Of a stretch of DNA of 64,000 nt, positions 11,376 to 22,826 are shown piece after piece; the stretch's first letter is position 1, and each line of letters starts with the position of its first letter. Location: positions 2,666,001-2,730,000 of the forward strand of contig JBANDB010000011.1 in NCBI GenBank assembly GCA_037576215.1, written 5' to 3'. Source of the stretch: Armillaria gallica. Its lineage: Eukaryota; Basidiomycota; Agaricomycetes; Agaricales; Physalacriaceae. Below the pieces are notes generated by a model, which did no database searches, was not told where the DNA came from, and saw only the letters and a program-made list of their open reading frames with translations. Position numbers and translations under genes: made by a program.

Positions 11376-13262
11376 ATGGGACAGTCAGACGGCGGGTTCG
11401 TGTTCACAGATGCTGATAACCGTGTATCGTGCGTACACCTTGCTTTCCTATGATTAGCTCTTGATCCTCATCTCGACTAGAAACCTGTTATGGGCGGTGA
11501 CTTCTAGCTTGGGTGCTGGACTCTGCTTTCTGGTGTTACTGGTCATAGCCGTCGTTATGATCCACCCTGCTTCCAGACATCAGCTTGACCGTGTCAGCTT
11601 CCGGATAATGATCTACGCACTAATTGCGAAGTAAGTCGTCCCTCGGTGAAATACGCAGTTCTCTGACATATGGTTGCAGTATGGTCTTTGGAATTGCATC
11701 TACAGTCAGCGGGCTTCAGACCTATGACAGCGAAACGTGCAACGTTGCGATGTGGCTGCTGATGGTGAGTGGACATTTTCATTCCACTGGATATCTCGGC
11801 CCCGTAACTGAGTCATACGCGCAGTTAACATTAGAACTATCAACGTTCTTGCTGTTCTGCATTGCCTTGAATCTCCAGTACGTGATTAATTGACTACTGA
11901 GCCCAGTTATCGTCGTTTTTATTTATACCCTGATAGATTAGTTCTCGTTCACGGCGTTCGCGGCCAGGTGATGGAGAAATACTATATTATTGGAAGCATC
12001 GCGGCTGCGGTCGCCATCACTGTTCCCCCATTTGCCACAAAACAGTATGGGTACGTAACTCTCCGTTCTTTTAGAAGAAACGCTGATAGAGTTTGTAGAT
12101 GGGATCCAATAAACGATGCGTGCTGGTACTCGAGCGATAATACCGCCGTCCGTCTCCGTTGGCAGGTAAGACTTACATCATTATTCCTTTTCCAACGGTC
12201 GCAGACTTACGATATCCACTGTAGATTGGTACACAAATTTTCTGGAGCCTGGCTAGCGTGGTTGGAGAGTTCGTGACATTTTTTGCCGTACTCGGGTATA
12301 TGATTCGGCACCAGGTAAGGCGCTCTTCAGTGCTATATGTGGCGTTGACATTTATAACACGTTTAAAGGTTATTCATGGCAATGCGGTCAGAAGCCGCTC
12401 ACATTCCACAGGAACTAGGTCCCGCGCCCAGTCGATAAACACTACTACCGTTAGGGTACCTGCAAACCACGCTAAGACCTATCAGACCGTAATCATTCGT
12501 ATATGTCGGTCTTTTTTCTGTCACAACGTATAGTCTCAGGCTGATCTTAACTTCAGCGCTTTACCCGCTCGCGTCTCTCGTCATCAACACCGTGACTGTT
12601 GCGTGCGATTTATATGCATCGACTTCAGATGGCACGCCAAAGTCCCAGACAGTAAGTCTCAAGTACCTTATCTGTTATGAGTCTCGCTCATTGACGGCAT
12701 AGGCATACAATGTGCTTTTACTTAGTGAGTCAAGTAGATTCTGCATCAGTCCATCGAAACTCATTGCACCGCAGACGACTTTTGTTATGGTGGACGAGCC
12801 GTAGTATATGCAGTCCTAGCAGCTACCGATCCGGTAAGGAATTCTGACTCCTCTACTGTCCACCTGCTGATTAAACCTGCACAGTCACTAGTCCGCGCTG
12901 TTAAGTCCTTGTGGAGACACACGCGCGGGAAAACGGACAACACGTCAGGCAGCACTAGTAATGGTCCCAAAACGACCACGACGTCTCATGGGCAGATTAC
13001 AGTGCACATTGAGCTTAGCGAAGTACGGCAACTGGATGACGGTTCAGAGTTACCTGTCTCGCCTAGTATGCACAAACCGGCTTCTCAGTCTTCTGCTACG
13101 CTGCCGAAAGACGTAGAAGGGGGAGACCTTGATCACGATGACGATCCGATGACTGCGAGGCTCGATGCTATGCGGAGGGCGCAGATTGGACGAGCGATGG
13201 ATATGAGGCAAGATGCACTTGATAGACGTCTTGAAAGAAAAGATTTCAAGAGGCAGATATGA
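11376..13262 (+). CDS. seven-transmembrane G-protein-coupled receptor (fungal cAMP-receptor/Git3-like class)
   Basis: Plasma-membrane receptor of unknown ligand. Twelve exons splice in phase to 433 residues: 11376-11428, 11481-11630, 11680-11764, 11825-11877, 11937-12050, 12099-12165, 12225-12314, 12369-12504, 12557-12651, 12703-12724, 12775-12833 and 12885-13262. Seven hydrophobic helices are visible, from LCFLVLLVIAVVMI (TM1) to GGRAVVYAVLAA (TM7). Loop 1 and loop 2 cysteines (SETCNVAMW and NDACWY) could form the usual disulfide. Loop 3 is basic and Ser-rich. TM6 holds ISLYPLASL. The last exon codes a 120-residue cytoplasmic tail rich in Ser, Thr, Asp and Arg. Exon 10 is only 22 nt. Ligand and G-protein cannot be inferred. 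Confidence 0.85.
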
Positions 13263-14506
13263 TTCGGTGTCTTGAAGATAGATTATAATACTGACTGTAC
13301 TTTATATTTTGGATGTATTTACCGGAATAACTATTCAAAGGGCTATGTTGGGAGGGCTATTATCGCCTTATTCCTCCGCTAGTATACCAATGGGCACATC
13401 ACGACAGCTTGTGATGACAGTTACAGCTGGACAGTGACTAGGGCCCGTCGCGTTCCCGGCGACAGGGACCTTGCTTGTGAACTGCGTAGAATTTTCATGT
13501 ACCGCCAAGCAAACTCATTTATTATCGTAGAGAATAAATAAGATACTTCAGAATTGAACCTGAAGACTGCGTCCATAGTTGAGAGCCATCGTCACAGGTC
13601 TTCATCTGAAAAAGGGTCTTCGACTTCTTTCATCAGTGTTCTGCTGCCCTGCTCAAACCAATGCCCGTGAAACTTCTTGGTGTTGTCCTCCGCATCATAG
13701 AAGAAATGACTACAGCAGAACTTAGTACGTAGTATATATTTTTGAGAGAGACAGGGCATTTGATGGCGGTGACTCATCTCGATTATCTGAAGATCCCACG
13801 ACAATGAGCATACGAAGTTGTGCGGTAGAAGAGGATATTGATCACATGCTGATATTTAATGATCCTTAATAATTATCTGAGAGCTCAGAGTTCAGAGCAC
13901 TGAACAGAACAAATGTTAGTGTCATCCATCGAAGTTACAGTTTTTGGAACTACTTACTATTAGCGTGAACTTGACTGACGAGCTAGGGTTTAGTTGTATT
14001 ATTTTCCGAAAATACACTTTTCGGGTGCATCGGTCATACTAAAAAAGGAAGACTCTCATCATGGATTTCAAGCAAGGTAATAGATAGCAATACTGCTTGA
14101 ATAAATGAAGCGGAAGAAAAACGCGCCGGAATAACTTTTGAAGAGTTGAGAATTGAAGCGACACGATTGGGTCAGTGTCATACCGTCGGCTTGCGTCGGC
14201 CGCTTCAAAACTCAAGAGAGTACTCAGATTGTGCCAACCAATAAGCTTCAATTCGCCGCGTACCATGAACTCTGGTTCGTAAAGATTACGGCCGTATAGA
14301 ACTATGTTCTTCGGACAAACCCTGGTGCAAGCATCTGAACAGAGGTAGCCTGCCCAGTTCAGGCGCGGAGTAAGAGTAAACCTCAAAATAGCCGGTTGCC
14401 GTCGGCGAGATTCGGGCCACATGAAAGAGGTCGATGACGTTGCATCATCTGGGTTACTTCATCCTTGACTGTCGACCTCGACGAGGAGCATCGAGGCGGT
14501 CTCGTA
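13263..14506. other. intergenic region with a BAH-domain relic
   Basis: Apart from the DNMT1-like fragment at 13592-13780, this 1.2 kb shows only unassigned frames. One is a 127-codon minus-strand ORF (14039-14422) with no recognisable domain. The right end carries the KGD1 promoter. Confidence 0.45.
13592..13780 (-). pseudogene. fragment of a DNMT1-type BAH domain
   Basis: The minus frame reads PCLSQKYILRTKFCCSHFFY, then KFHGHWFEQGSRTL and a stop after EDPFSDEDL. The pattern H-x-HWF-x-x-G-x-x-TL followed by an acidic DP is the end of the first BAH domain of DNMT1-family cytosine methyltransferases. Nothing before or after codes the catalytic domain: upstream is stop-rich, and the stop comes where the family continues. 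I read it as an isolated relic. The assignment rests on one block of about 40 residues. Confidence 0.45.
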
Positions 14507-17500
14507 ATGCTCTCCAGGCAAGCGCTTCGTCGCTTGCGGACCTGTCGCCCATCTGTTCTTCCTTTTTACCATTACCACCCGTCTTCGGTAGCCCAAAGGC
14601 GTGACTATGCAACTCCATCGCCCTCACCCAACGACCCTTTCGCTAATGGTACCAATACGTATTATGCCGATGAAATGTACAAGCATTGGAGGCAGGACCC
14701 AAAGTCTGTACATGCGTCCTGGGACGCGTATTTTTCCGGTATGGACAAGGGTCTGCCCAGTGCCCAAGCATTCCAGCCGCCTCCCAGCCTTGTAGCTGCT
14801 CCAGCCGATGGAGCGCCTGCGCTGTATGCTGGCGGCGCGGCAGAGCTTGATGACCATCTGAAGGTGCGTGGTAGTCTGACACGTGCAAAGACTGTATCTG
14901 ATTCTTCGGATTAGGTCCAATTGCTTGTTCGCGCCTACCAAGTGCGGGGTCACCATGTTGCTGAACTGGATCCCCTCGGAATTCTTGATGCTGATCTGGC
15001 GGACGTTCATCCGCCCGAATTAGAGCTCAGCAGATACGGGTTCACAGAGCGCGATCTGGACAAGGACATCACTCTTGGACCCGGTATCCTCCCTCATTTC
15101 GCCACCGAGGACCGGAAAACGATGAAGTTGGACGAGATTATAAAACTTCTGAAACGGATATATTGTGTGTTCTTTTCTCTAGTCGTGCACTTCCCAATTT
15201 GACAACTCATCTCAACAGGCGGTGCCGTCGGGATTCAGTATGTGCATATTCCGGACAAAGAAAATTGCGACTGGATTCGTGAACGCGTAGAAATACCCAA
15301 ACCATGGAATTACACGGTTGACGAGAAGCGGATGATCCTAGACCGTCTGATCTGGTCGGAGTCATTTGAAAAGTTCATCGCGTCTAAATATCCCAACGAG
15401 AAGCGATTCGGTCTAGAGGGTTGCGAGGCTCTTATTCCCGGTATGAAAGCTCTCATAGATCGGTCAGTGGACCACGGTGTAAAACACATCACGCTTGGTA
15501 TGCCTCACCGTGGCAGACTGAACGTGTTGGCTAATGTCATTCGGAAACCCATCGAGGCTATTTTGAACGAATTCAGTGGTACGGAGGATGATGATTCACC
15601 GGCTGGAGATGTCAAATACCATCTTGGAGCAAACTACGTCAGGCCCACACCCTCTGGAAAGAAAGTATCATTATCCCTTGTCGCCAACCCTTCGCATTTG
15701 GAGGCTGAGGATCCGGTCGTCCTTGGTAAAACGCGCGCCATTCAGCACTTCGAAGGAGACGAGACCACCCACACAACCGCAATGGGTGTTCTTCTTCACG
15801 GAGATGCTGCGTTCGCTGGTCAAGGTGTGGTTTACGAGACTATGGGCATGCACAACCTCCCTTGCTACGGTACCGGTGGAACCATCCACTTAATCGTTAA
15901 CAACCAAATCGGTTTCACCACTGACCCCCGATTCGCTCGCTCTACCCCGTACCCGTCTGATATTGCTAAATCCATCGACGCCCCCATCTTCCACGTGAAT
16001 GGGGACAACGTGGAGGCAGTAACCTTCGTTTGCCAACTCGCTGCTGACTACCGTGCCAAGTATAAGAAGGATGTTGTCATTGACATCGTCTGCTACAGGC
16101 GTTATGGACACAATGAGACCGATCAACCGATGTTCACCCAGCCACGGATGTACAGGGCGATCCAGGAACATCCGTCTCCCCTCACAGTGTATACTAAATT
16201 CCTTGTTGGCCGTGGAACGTTCACCGAGAAGGACATCGAGGAACACAAGAAGTGGGTTTGGGGCATGCTGGAGAAGTCTTGGTCAGGTGCGAAGGATTAC
16301 GTCCCTACGAGTAAGGAGTGGTTGTCCGCGTCATGGCAAGGATTCCCGTCCCCCAAGCAATTGGCAGACCAGACTTTGCCCACCCGCGTGACTGGCTCCG
16401 ACGAGGCGACCCTGAAACGTGTTGGAAAAGCTATTTCGACCTACCCCGCCGGTTTCACTCCTCATCGTAATCTCGCGCGCATCCTTGCAACCCGTGGAAA
16501 GACGGTTGAGGAAGGTACGAACATCGATTGGTCTACCGCCGAGGCGTTAGCGTTCGGTTCATTGGCTCTGGAGAAGATTCACGTCAGAGTTTCTGGACAG
16601 GATGTTGAACGTGGTACATTCTCACAAAGGCATGCTGTCATTCACGACCAGACCAATGAGTCACAGTACATCCCTCTCAACGATCTCGGTTCATCCCAGG
16701 CTCGATTTGTCGTCTGCAACTCGTCCTTATCCGAATACGGCTGTCTTGGATTCGAGCTCGGTTACTCGCTGGTTTCTCCTGATGCGTTGACTATGTGGGA
16801 AGCACAGTTTGGTGACTTTGCCAACACTGCGCAGTGCATTATTGATCAATTCGTTGCTGCTGGTGAGAGGAAATGGTTGCAAAGGACCGGTCTAGTTATG
16901 AGTTTGCCGCATGGATACGATGGCCAGGGACCTGAGCATTCTAGTGGAAGGATCGAGCGGTTCTTGCAGCTTTGTGATGATCACCCGAATGTTTTCCCTT
17001 CGAAGGAGAAGATTGAAAGGCAGCATCAAGATTGCAACATGCAGGTTGTCTACCCAACGTATGTTCCCTTTATTGCATTCAGTAGATAGCTACTAAACTC
17101 ACTTTCCATAGAACTCCAGCCAACTACGTGCGCACATATTTTTCTAACTTTGAATGCTAATACTCATATTATATGTACAGTTCCACGTCCTTCGTCGCCA
17201 GATTCACCGGGATTTCCGCAAACCGGTAGGTTTACTTGTTTATATGGTTCTGCGCATAATTCATTCACTACTTCTCTAGCTTATCCTCTTCTTCTCTAAA
17301 AACCTTCTTCGACACCCTAACGCTCGTTCTGATTTGGCCGAGATGGTTGGCGAAACCAATTTCCAGAGGTATATTCCCGACAGTCACCCAGATTCACTGG
17401 TGGCGCCTGAGCATATCAGGAGGCATATCTTGTGTACTGGTGCGATCTTCCCGTGAATTCATGCTTGGATATCATCTAATCGTTCCTCGTGTAACAGGCC

Positions 17501-18003
17501 AAGTTTACCAAACTTTGTTGGCCGCAAGAGAGGAGCGAGGTATCACCGACATTGCCATTAGCAGAATTGAGCAAATTTCTCCGTTCCCTTATGACATGGT
17601 TTGTTTTTCTAATCGCCGAAAGATTTATCTAGCTAATGAATCCTGTAGTTGACCCCTCACCTTGACAAATACCCCAACGCCACTCTCTTGTGGTGTCAAG
17701 TACGTCTTATTCAAAGTTTAAAGACATGTCTGACTGTTCTATAGGAGGAACCCTTGAATAACGGTGCATGGAGCTATGTTGGTCCTAGGATCTACACTGC
17801 TGCCAGCAAGACAGAGAACCACAAAGGGAAGTATCCGTTGTATGCCGGCAGGGATCCCACCAGTTCTGTCGCTACCGGAAGCAAGGTAAGCTTTCTTTGC
17901 GTCGCCTAAAGTGGGTGTCCTGCTCACGGTTCATCAGACACAGCACAAGAAGGAGATTGAGCAATTCGTTAATACGGCCTTTGATCTCTCTACGACGCAT
18001 TGA
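14507..18003 (+). CDS. KGD1: 2-oxoglutarate dehydrogenase E1 component, mitochondrial
   Basis: Thiamine-diphosphate enzyme of the TCA cycle that decarboxylates 2-oxoglutarate and passes succinyl to E2. Ten exons join in phase to 1008 residues, the usual family length: 14507-14863, 14915-15164, 15219-17058, 17112-17127, 17181-17225, 17280-17439, 17498-17598, 17649-17699, 17745-17885 and 17938-18003. The N-terminus is a basic presequence ([12 protein letters not shown]). Then come [13 protein letters not shown] (E2-binding region), [41 protein letters not shown] and [13 protein letters not shown]. The C-terminal transketolase half has [16 protein letters not shown]. One exon is 1840 nt, while the last 950 nt hold seven introns and a 16 nt exon. 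Start and stop are unambiguous. Confidence 0.97.
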
Positions 18004-18990
18004 GATAATCACGACTGACTTTCTTTATTTTTCCTGTTCTGTTTTGAAACATATTAATGTGGAATGGGATTCGTTCTATTTCAAACTACTGTACTTCCCG
18101 AAGATGTATCGGAATAAAATCAACTTTCAGATTGGGACCCACACGCTTTAGTTATGGCGGTTAGGCGCCGACGACCGTTAGTGCCACGGATGAATGGGCA
18201 TTTCCAAATCTTCTGGTACCGCATCCAGCGCAAAGAATCTAATAGGAATCGCAAGTCCATTATAATACAATTATACGCTGCTCTTCATTATTGAGCGAAT
18301 CCAACCAAGGTGTCTTCTGCTATCCCGAAGAACGTTCGGGCTACATGTGCAGCATATCAGAGCATAATCAAATGTGTGTCGTAGTCGTGTTTCTTTATTA
18401 TATGCGAATGGCCAAGCTCCGAGTCAACTGCAAGCACCACAAGGATTGTGATTTTGGGAAAACCCATACACTTGAGGTTTTGACGGTAGGCTCAGTGTGC
18501 CAGCACAATCCAAAGTGGACTTATTTGTACGTCCTCCGAATCGTTTGCGACGAAAAAGATCTGGTTTCTCCCCTAGCTGGATTTCACCGTCGAAGACACA
18601 TCTTGCCACTCAAAACAAAGTACATATGACATGAACAACCAGACCAGCTCAGGCGACATGCCGTAGCTCGTTATAGTGTCGATATCGCAATCGTTTTTGA
18701 AAATGGTGGGTAAGAAGGAATCCGGCTATAACTCCTGACCAACTGCCCTGTTTGCATATAATGGCTTCAAAAGGTGTGATTTTCACATACTGAGTGCGTA
18801 TGCACCATTAAGTAGTCATCGACAGTCATCTAATGTACGTACATAAATAGGGAATATGGTCGTGGTCCGTTCGTTAAAGTCGTCATGTAAGTATTGGGAA
18901 ATAAAAAATTGAATCGAATGAGTTAACGAGCCAAGTCAGACCGCGTTCTGATAAGTAAGTGCTAGGTTCCGTGTAAGAGGAGAAAAAGAG
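18004..18990. other. intergenic region (convergent 3' ends) with a repeat copy
   Basis: Lies between the 3' ends of KGD1 (+) and VNX1 (-), so no promoter is required. Copy B of the dispersed repeat sits at 18395-18620. The rest is AT-rich with no gene seen. Confidence 0.5.
18395..18620 (+). repeat. dispersed repeat, copy B (small-protein-like)
   Basis: Aligns by eye with the minus strand of 5050-5306 in at least four blocks separated by small indels. It lies in an open frame from 18291 whose translation includes CKHHKDCDFGKTHTLE, then SVCQHNPKW and IVCDEKDL. That gives six cysteines with fairly regular spacing. No signal peptide is evident in this frame. It may be the better-preserved member of a small cysteine-rich protein family, or a non-coding repeat that happens to be open. 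Confidence 0.5.
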
Positions 18991-21900
18991 TTACAACCAC
19001 CAATGGAACCAGGATAGGAGATACCATTTGGCGTACTGAAGTCCGGTTAAAGATGAAAATTGCTGGATGGTAGTGGAGTCCGCCTGGTCACCGCCATCCT
19101 CCCCATCGTGGGGTGCAAAGAAGAACCCAGCAGTGAGAACAAGATAACTGTGTAGGTTTGTTAGTGTATTTCCAACGACATACCAAGGATCACTACCTTA
19201 AGATGAGAATGCTTCCTCGGTGGTAATTGCTCTTTGCTTCGATGTAAGTATAGGTCATCAAGAACATCGAAAGGATGATAGCAATGACGTCCCATCGAGG
19301 GAAAATAAGTCTACAGAATCATCAGTACTGTCGAGTATGAGGGAAAGTGGTACGGTACGCACGTGAAAGTCTTTGCAACTTCGCCCATTTTATCAGGGGC
19401 CCAATAAGCGGAGAACGCAACCATTGCCGGTATTTGTAGGAGACAGACTTGAAGAGCATACGCTGAGCCGATTTCCATACTGGACACTGGTAAGCACGCT
19501 GTAACATGGCGGAGTAAAAGTCGCCTACCTGAGGGCAATGTTGCCATTGAGAGCAAATGACATGGCGTTCATGAATTCGGTAGTGTTCGGGACAAGTGCA
19601 AATAGGGTGACACCAAGGAACTTCTCGTCGATCCCAGAGCCTTGTAGAATGACGTCGACGACGTCGACAAGAATTTCTGAAAGAACCAATGTCATCTGTG
19701 AATCCGACGGACGAAAATGATAGATACAAACCTGCGATGATAGCATACAACAGAGTGCATGCGAGCAAAACACTAGCACTGGTAGTGCGACTCCAAGACG
19801 GTGCATCATGCCCTCCTTGACCACCAGATGCAGACTCATTTTCAGCGCCCGAAACGCGCGCGCGACCCGGAGACTGAGCAGCATGAGCTTGCTGATGGCG
19901 TAGAGCACTAACCGTCGCCACCGCTACAGCTCTGGTGAAGTCATCGGTTGTCATTGCCTCGGGTAGATGCATAGGTTGTAATGTAGTGTTCTTCACTGCT
20001 TGATCCACGCTCTCCATGACGGGCGTAAAATGTACAGGAGGAGGCATGGAAGGAGCGGCGGCGTAAGAGACTCGGCGAGGTTGAACAGGAGAAGGAGGTC
20101 CGCGAGAAGAAGACGGTTGAGATAATGGGGCCTGCGAGAGGGATGCTGCGTCTCTACCGAGACTGTGGGCATGGCTTTCCTTGCGATGAAGAGACCCAGG
20201 CGTGGTGGGATTTGCAGCACCGGCAGACGGAACGAGGCGATGGTACAAGGATTGGCGCTGATGGATAGGAAGCTCCACGGAATGCATTAGCTGCTGAGGG
20301 TTTTGCCAAATTTGGCTGGCATGTGTACGGAGAGAGAACCAAAGGCCGATGAGATACGACTATAAATTACGACTCAATCAGTAGGCTGAGAGGACTATGA
20401 ACGATGAGAACGTACGAAGAGTAGGATGACAGCACAAAAGTACATCAAGCTCTTCACGGTCGATTGATAGAAGGGATCATCGACGGGGTCCGGGTGTTTA
20501 TAGTAACAGTGATCACAGATCCAAGGCATGCTGCTACCGCCAGGTCCAGGCGCAGATGGACAACCACTGCAGATCAATTGGAACTACGGAGTTTTAGTTA
20601 GCCTCGACGCTTACAGACATAGCACACGACATACATTTCCGTAAGTCTGATAGAACAGCGTGGGTGTTAATGCTCCGATAATGGCCATGATCAACATCAT
20701 ACTGGTGACGCCAGCGCTCTTGGCATTGAATTTCTGCTCCTTTCGCCTGAACGCGGCGCTGACCATACTCATGCCGGGCATCAACAGCACACCCGCCAGA
20801 ATACTACCGACAATAGAACCCTCAACGAGATGCCCTTTGTTCTGGACCAGGGCCATGGAATACAGTATGATTTCGATGATAGAACCGAAAGTGGCATTGA
20901 TGACGGCACCCATGCCGATGGAAGACTGCGCGGAGATAGATGCAACAGCCATACCAATGAAATACGACAGAGGGATGACACTCGACAGACTGAGAATGAA
21001 GATGAGACCCTGTGATGCAATGAAAGCTAGGAAACTAGGGACATGCTTGTGATGCTCTTCGAGCCTTTCGACCATGGGAAGTAAAACCAACCCATCGAAA
21101 ATAACGAAGAACACGACGGGCATGAGGTTGACGAACAGGATATTGACGCCGCCCACAGTGTACTTGTAGTACTGCAATCCGACTGCACGATAAGTACAAA
21201 GTAGCACTTTAGATGAACCTGACGGCGCGACTTGTCCTGCAGCAATGCGAGGATGCTTAACTGAAAACTGAGTACGACTAGCTCCGGGGGAAGACGCCGA
21301 ATCCCCAGCATTGGTTGTCTCTACTTGCTCGGAAACTACCACGGAAGGAGGGGCCGCGCAGAATCGTATGGTGTCGGGGTGAGAAAAAATGTGCGTGAGA
21401 AGAGCCCAATTGAGTTTTGCCATTGGTATCGTAACGATGAGGCCCCAACAGATGAGGCAAACGGCGAGCATGAGTGGGGCGATGATAGAGATCATTCCAA
21501 GCCAGAAGCAAATTTTGCCAAGCGTGGTGGCTTTCGGGTTTTCCTTAGCAGCGCCAACCGATGATTCGGAAGACGTCGTGGATAAGGTTGCTCCGTATGA
21601 TTTGGAAGGCGGCGGTGAGTGCATTTCCGAAACCGTCTGGAGGAGGGAAGTGTGTTCTCCTGGAATGATAACAGAATTCCAAGACATTGTTTGAACATGC
21701 TGCGCTCTTGGGGGAGAGTCAGAAGCAACGCCTCTGATAGTGCTGGAGGACTGATCATCGGATTCGGGCGCTCTGACTGTGTGCGAAGAATCCCCACTCC
21801 AATGACGCTCGTGTGAGGTCGCATCGTCCTCGTCATCTTCGTCCTCGTCCTCTTCATCAAGCCCTTCACCTTCCACGTATTTCCCAAACGGCCACGCAAG

Positions 21901-22611
21901 ATACCATCCCAACCCGAAGACTAACGTGGAATACTGTTTGCCACCCTGGGGAACGAGATAGAGCAGGGCAGATACGGCAAAGCACGTCAGAGAAAGCCAC
22001 CAGCCGAACACGGCAACCCAGAAGATGTTGCCGGGTAAGAGATGGCGCTCTGCCTGTGCAGAAGGGATAGAATGCAATGCCTCGTCAGCGTAGCGAGTGA
22101 CTGAACGCGATTTTTTGTACAGCGCCGGCTTCCAAATGGGGAGACCAAATGGATGCTCGACATTAATGAGCGACTGTCGGTCCTTGAGAGTGATGGGGTC
22201 TTCCTCTCTATCGGAGCCGGATTCGTCGGCATCATTGGCAGCCTCGTCGTCATTGGGGGCGACCGACTTGCCAACTCGCCTGTCAGCATGCTCGGAGTTA
22301 TCACCATCTTCATCTTCCTCGTTGAGATGATCTTCATCGCGAAAACCTTTACCGGCAGTGCTCACACTTCTGCTGCGGGCTTCACGACGCACCGAATGCA
22401 ACGATGAGCTGCGAGAGAGGATGGGGGCCGGCGCTTGTCGAACTGGGGGGGACTGCTGATAAGAGGTTCCTTCGTTGTGATGTTGAGGCGAGTCGGACGC
22501 TGACCACTGCGAGCCATGGCTCATCGAGCGGTGAAGATGGCTAAAAGGAGTGGGAGTCGACGACACAGTGTCGTCCATGTCATCCGACACTGGAGAGGGT
22601 AAGTTGGACAT
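18991..22611 (-). CDS. VNX1: VNX1-like vacuolar cation/proton exchanger (CaCA family)
   Basis: Vacuolar or endomembrane antiporter exchanging Na+/K+ (possibly Ca2+) for protons. Exons, complement of 20635-22611, 20416-20583, 19732-20359, 19529-19676, 19363-19479, 19197-19310 and 18991-19147, join in phase to 1102 residues. The first 200 residues are Ser/Asp/Glu-rich. HPFGLPIWKPALYKKSRSV opens the conserved cytosolic region, followed by early TM helices. The first exchanger repeat has AQSSIGMGAVINATFGSIIE and the second LFALVPNTTEFMNAMSFAL, the paired alpha repeats with acidic Glu typical of CAX proteins. Between them lies a roughly 250-residue Ser/Pro-rich loop. The frame is open upstream to an ATG at 22785; I chose 22611 because the added leader is unlike the family. 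Confidence 0.9.
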
Positions 22612-22826
22612 CGTGGTCAACGGTGGCGAGGACTCTTGGTCGTCGTTGTCGTTGTCGTTGTCGACCAGCGCAACTTGAGGCACAAACAAAAGCTGAGTGA
22701 AGGAGAAGGCTGCCGAACGACAGCCAATCAGAAAAGGAAATAATAATATACAAATCCGATACGGAAAATCCCGGGGTATCATCAAAATCTAATCTTATCT
22801 TAGAATAAAAACGCCACACTTTTTTA

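Noticed and set aside
12505..12556. Receptor exon 8 donor at 12499 with acceptor at 12533
   Set aside because: It leads straight to a stop. The donor at 12505 and acceptor at 12556 give IRISLYPLASL, the expected helix.
22612..22785. Upstream ATG at 22785 as the VNX1 start
   Set aside because: It would add a hydrophobic leader unlike the family. The Ser/Asp-rich N-terminus from 22611 fits better.
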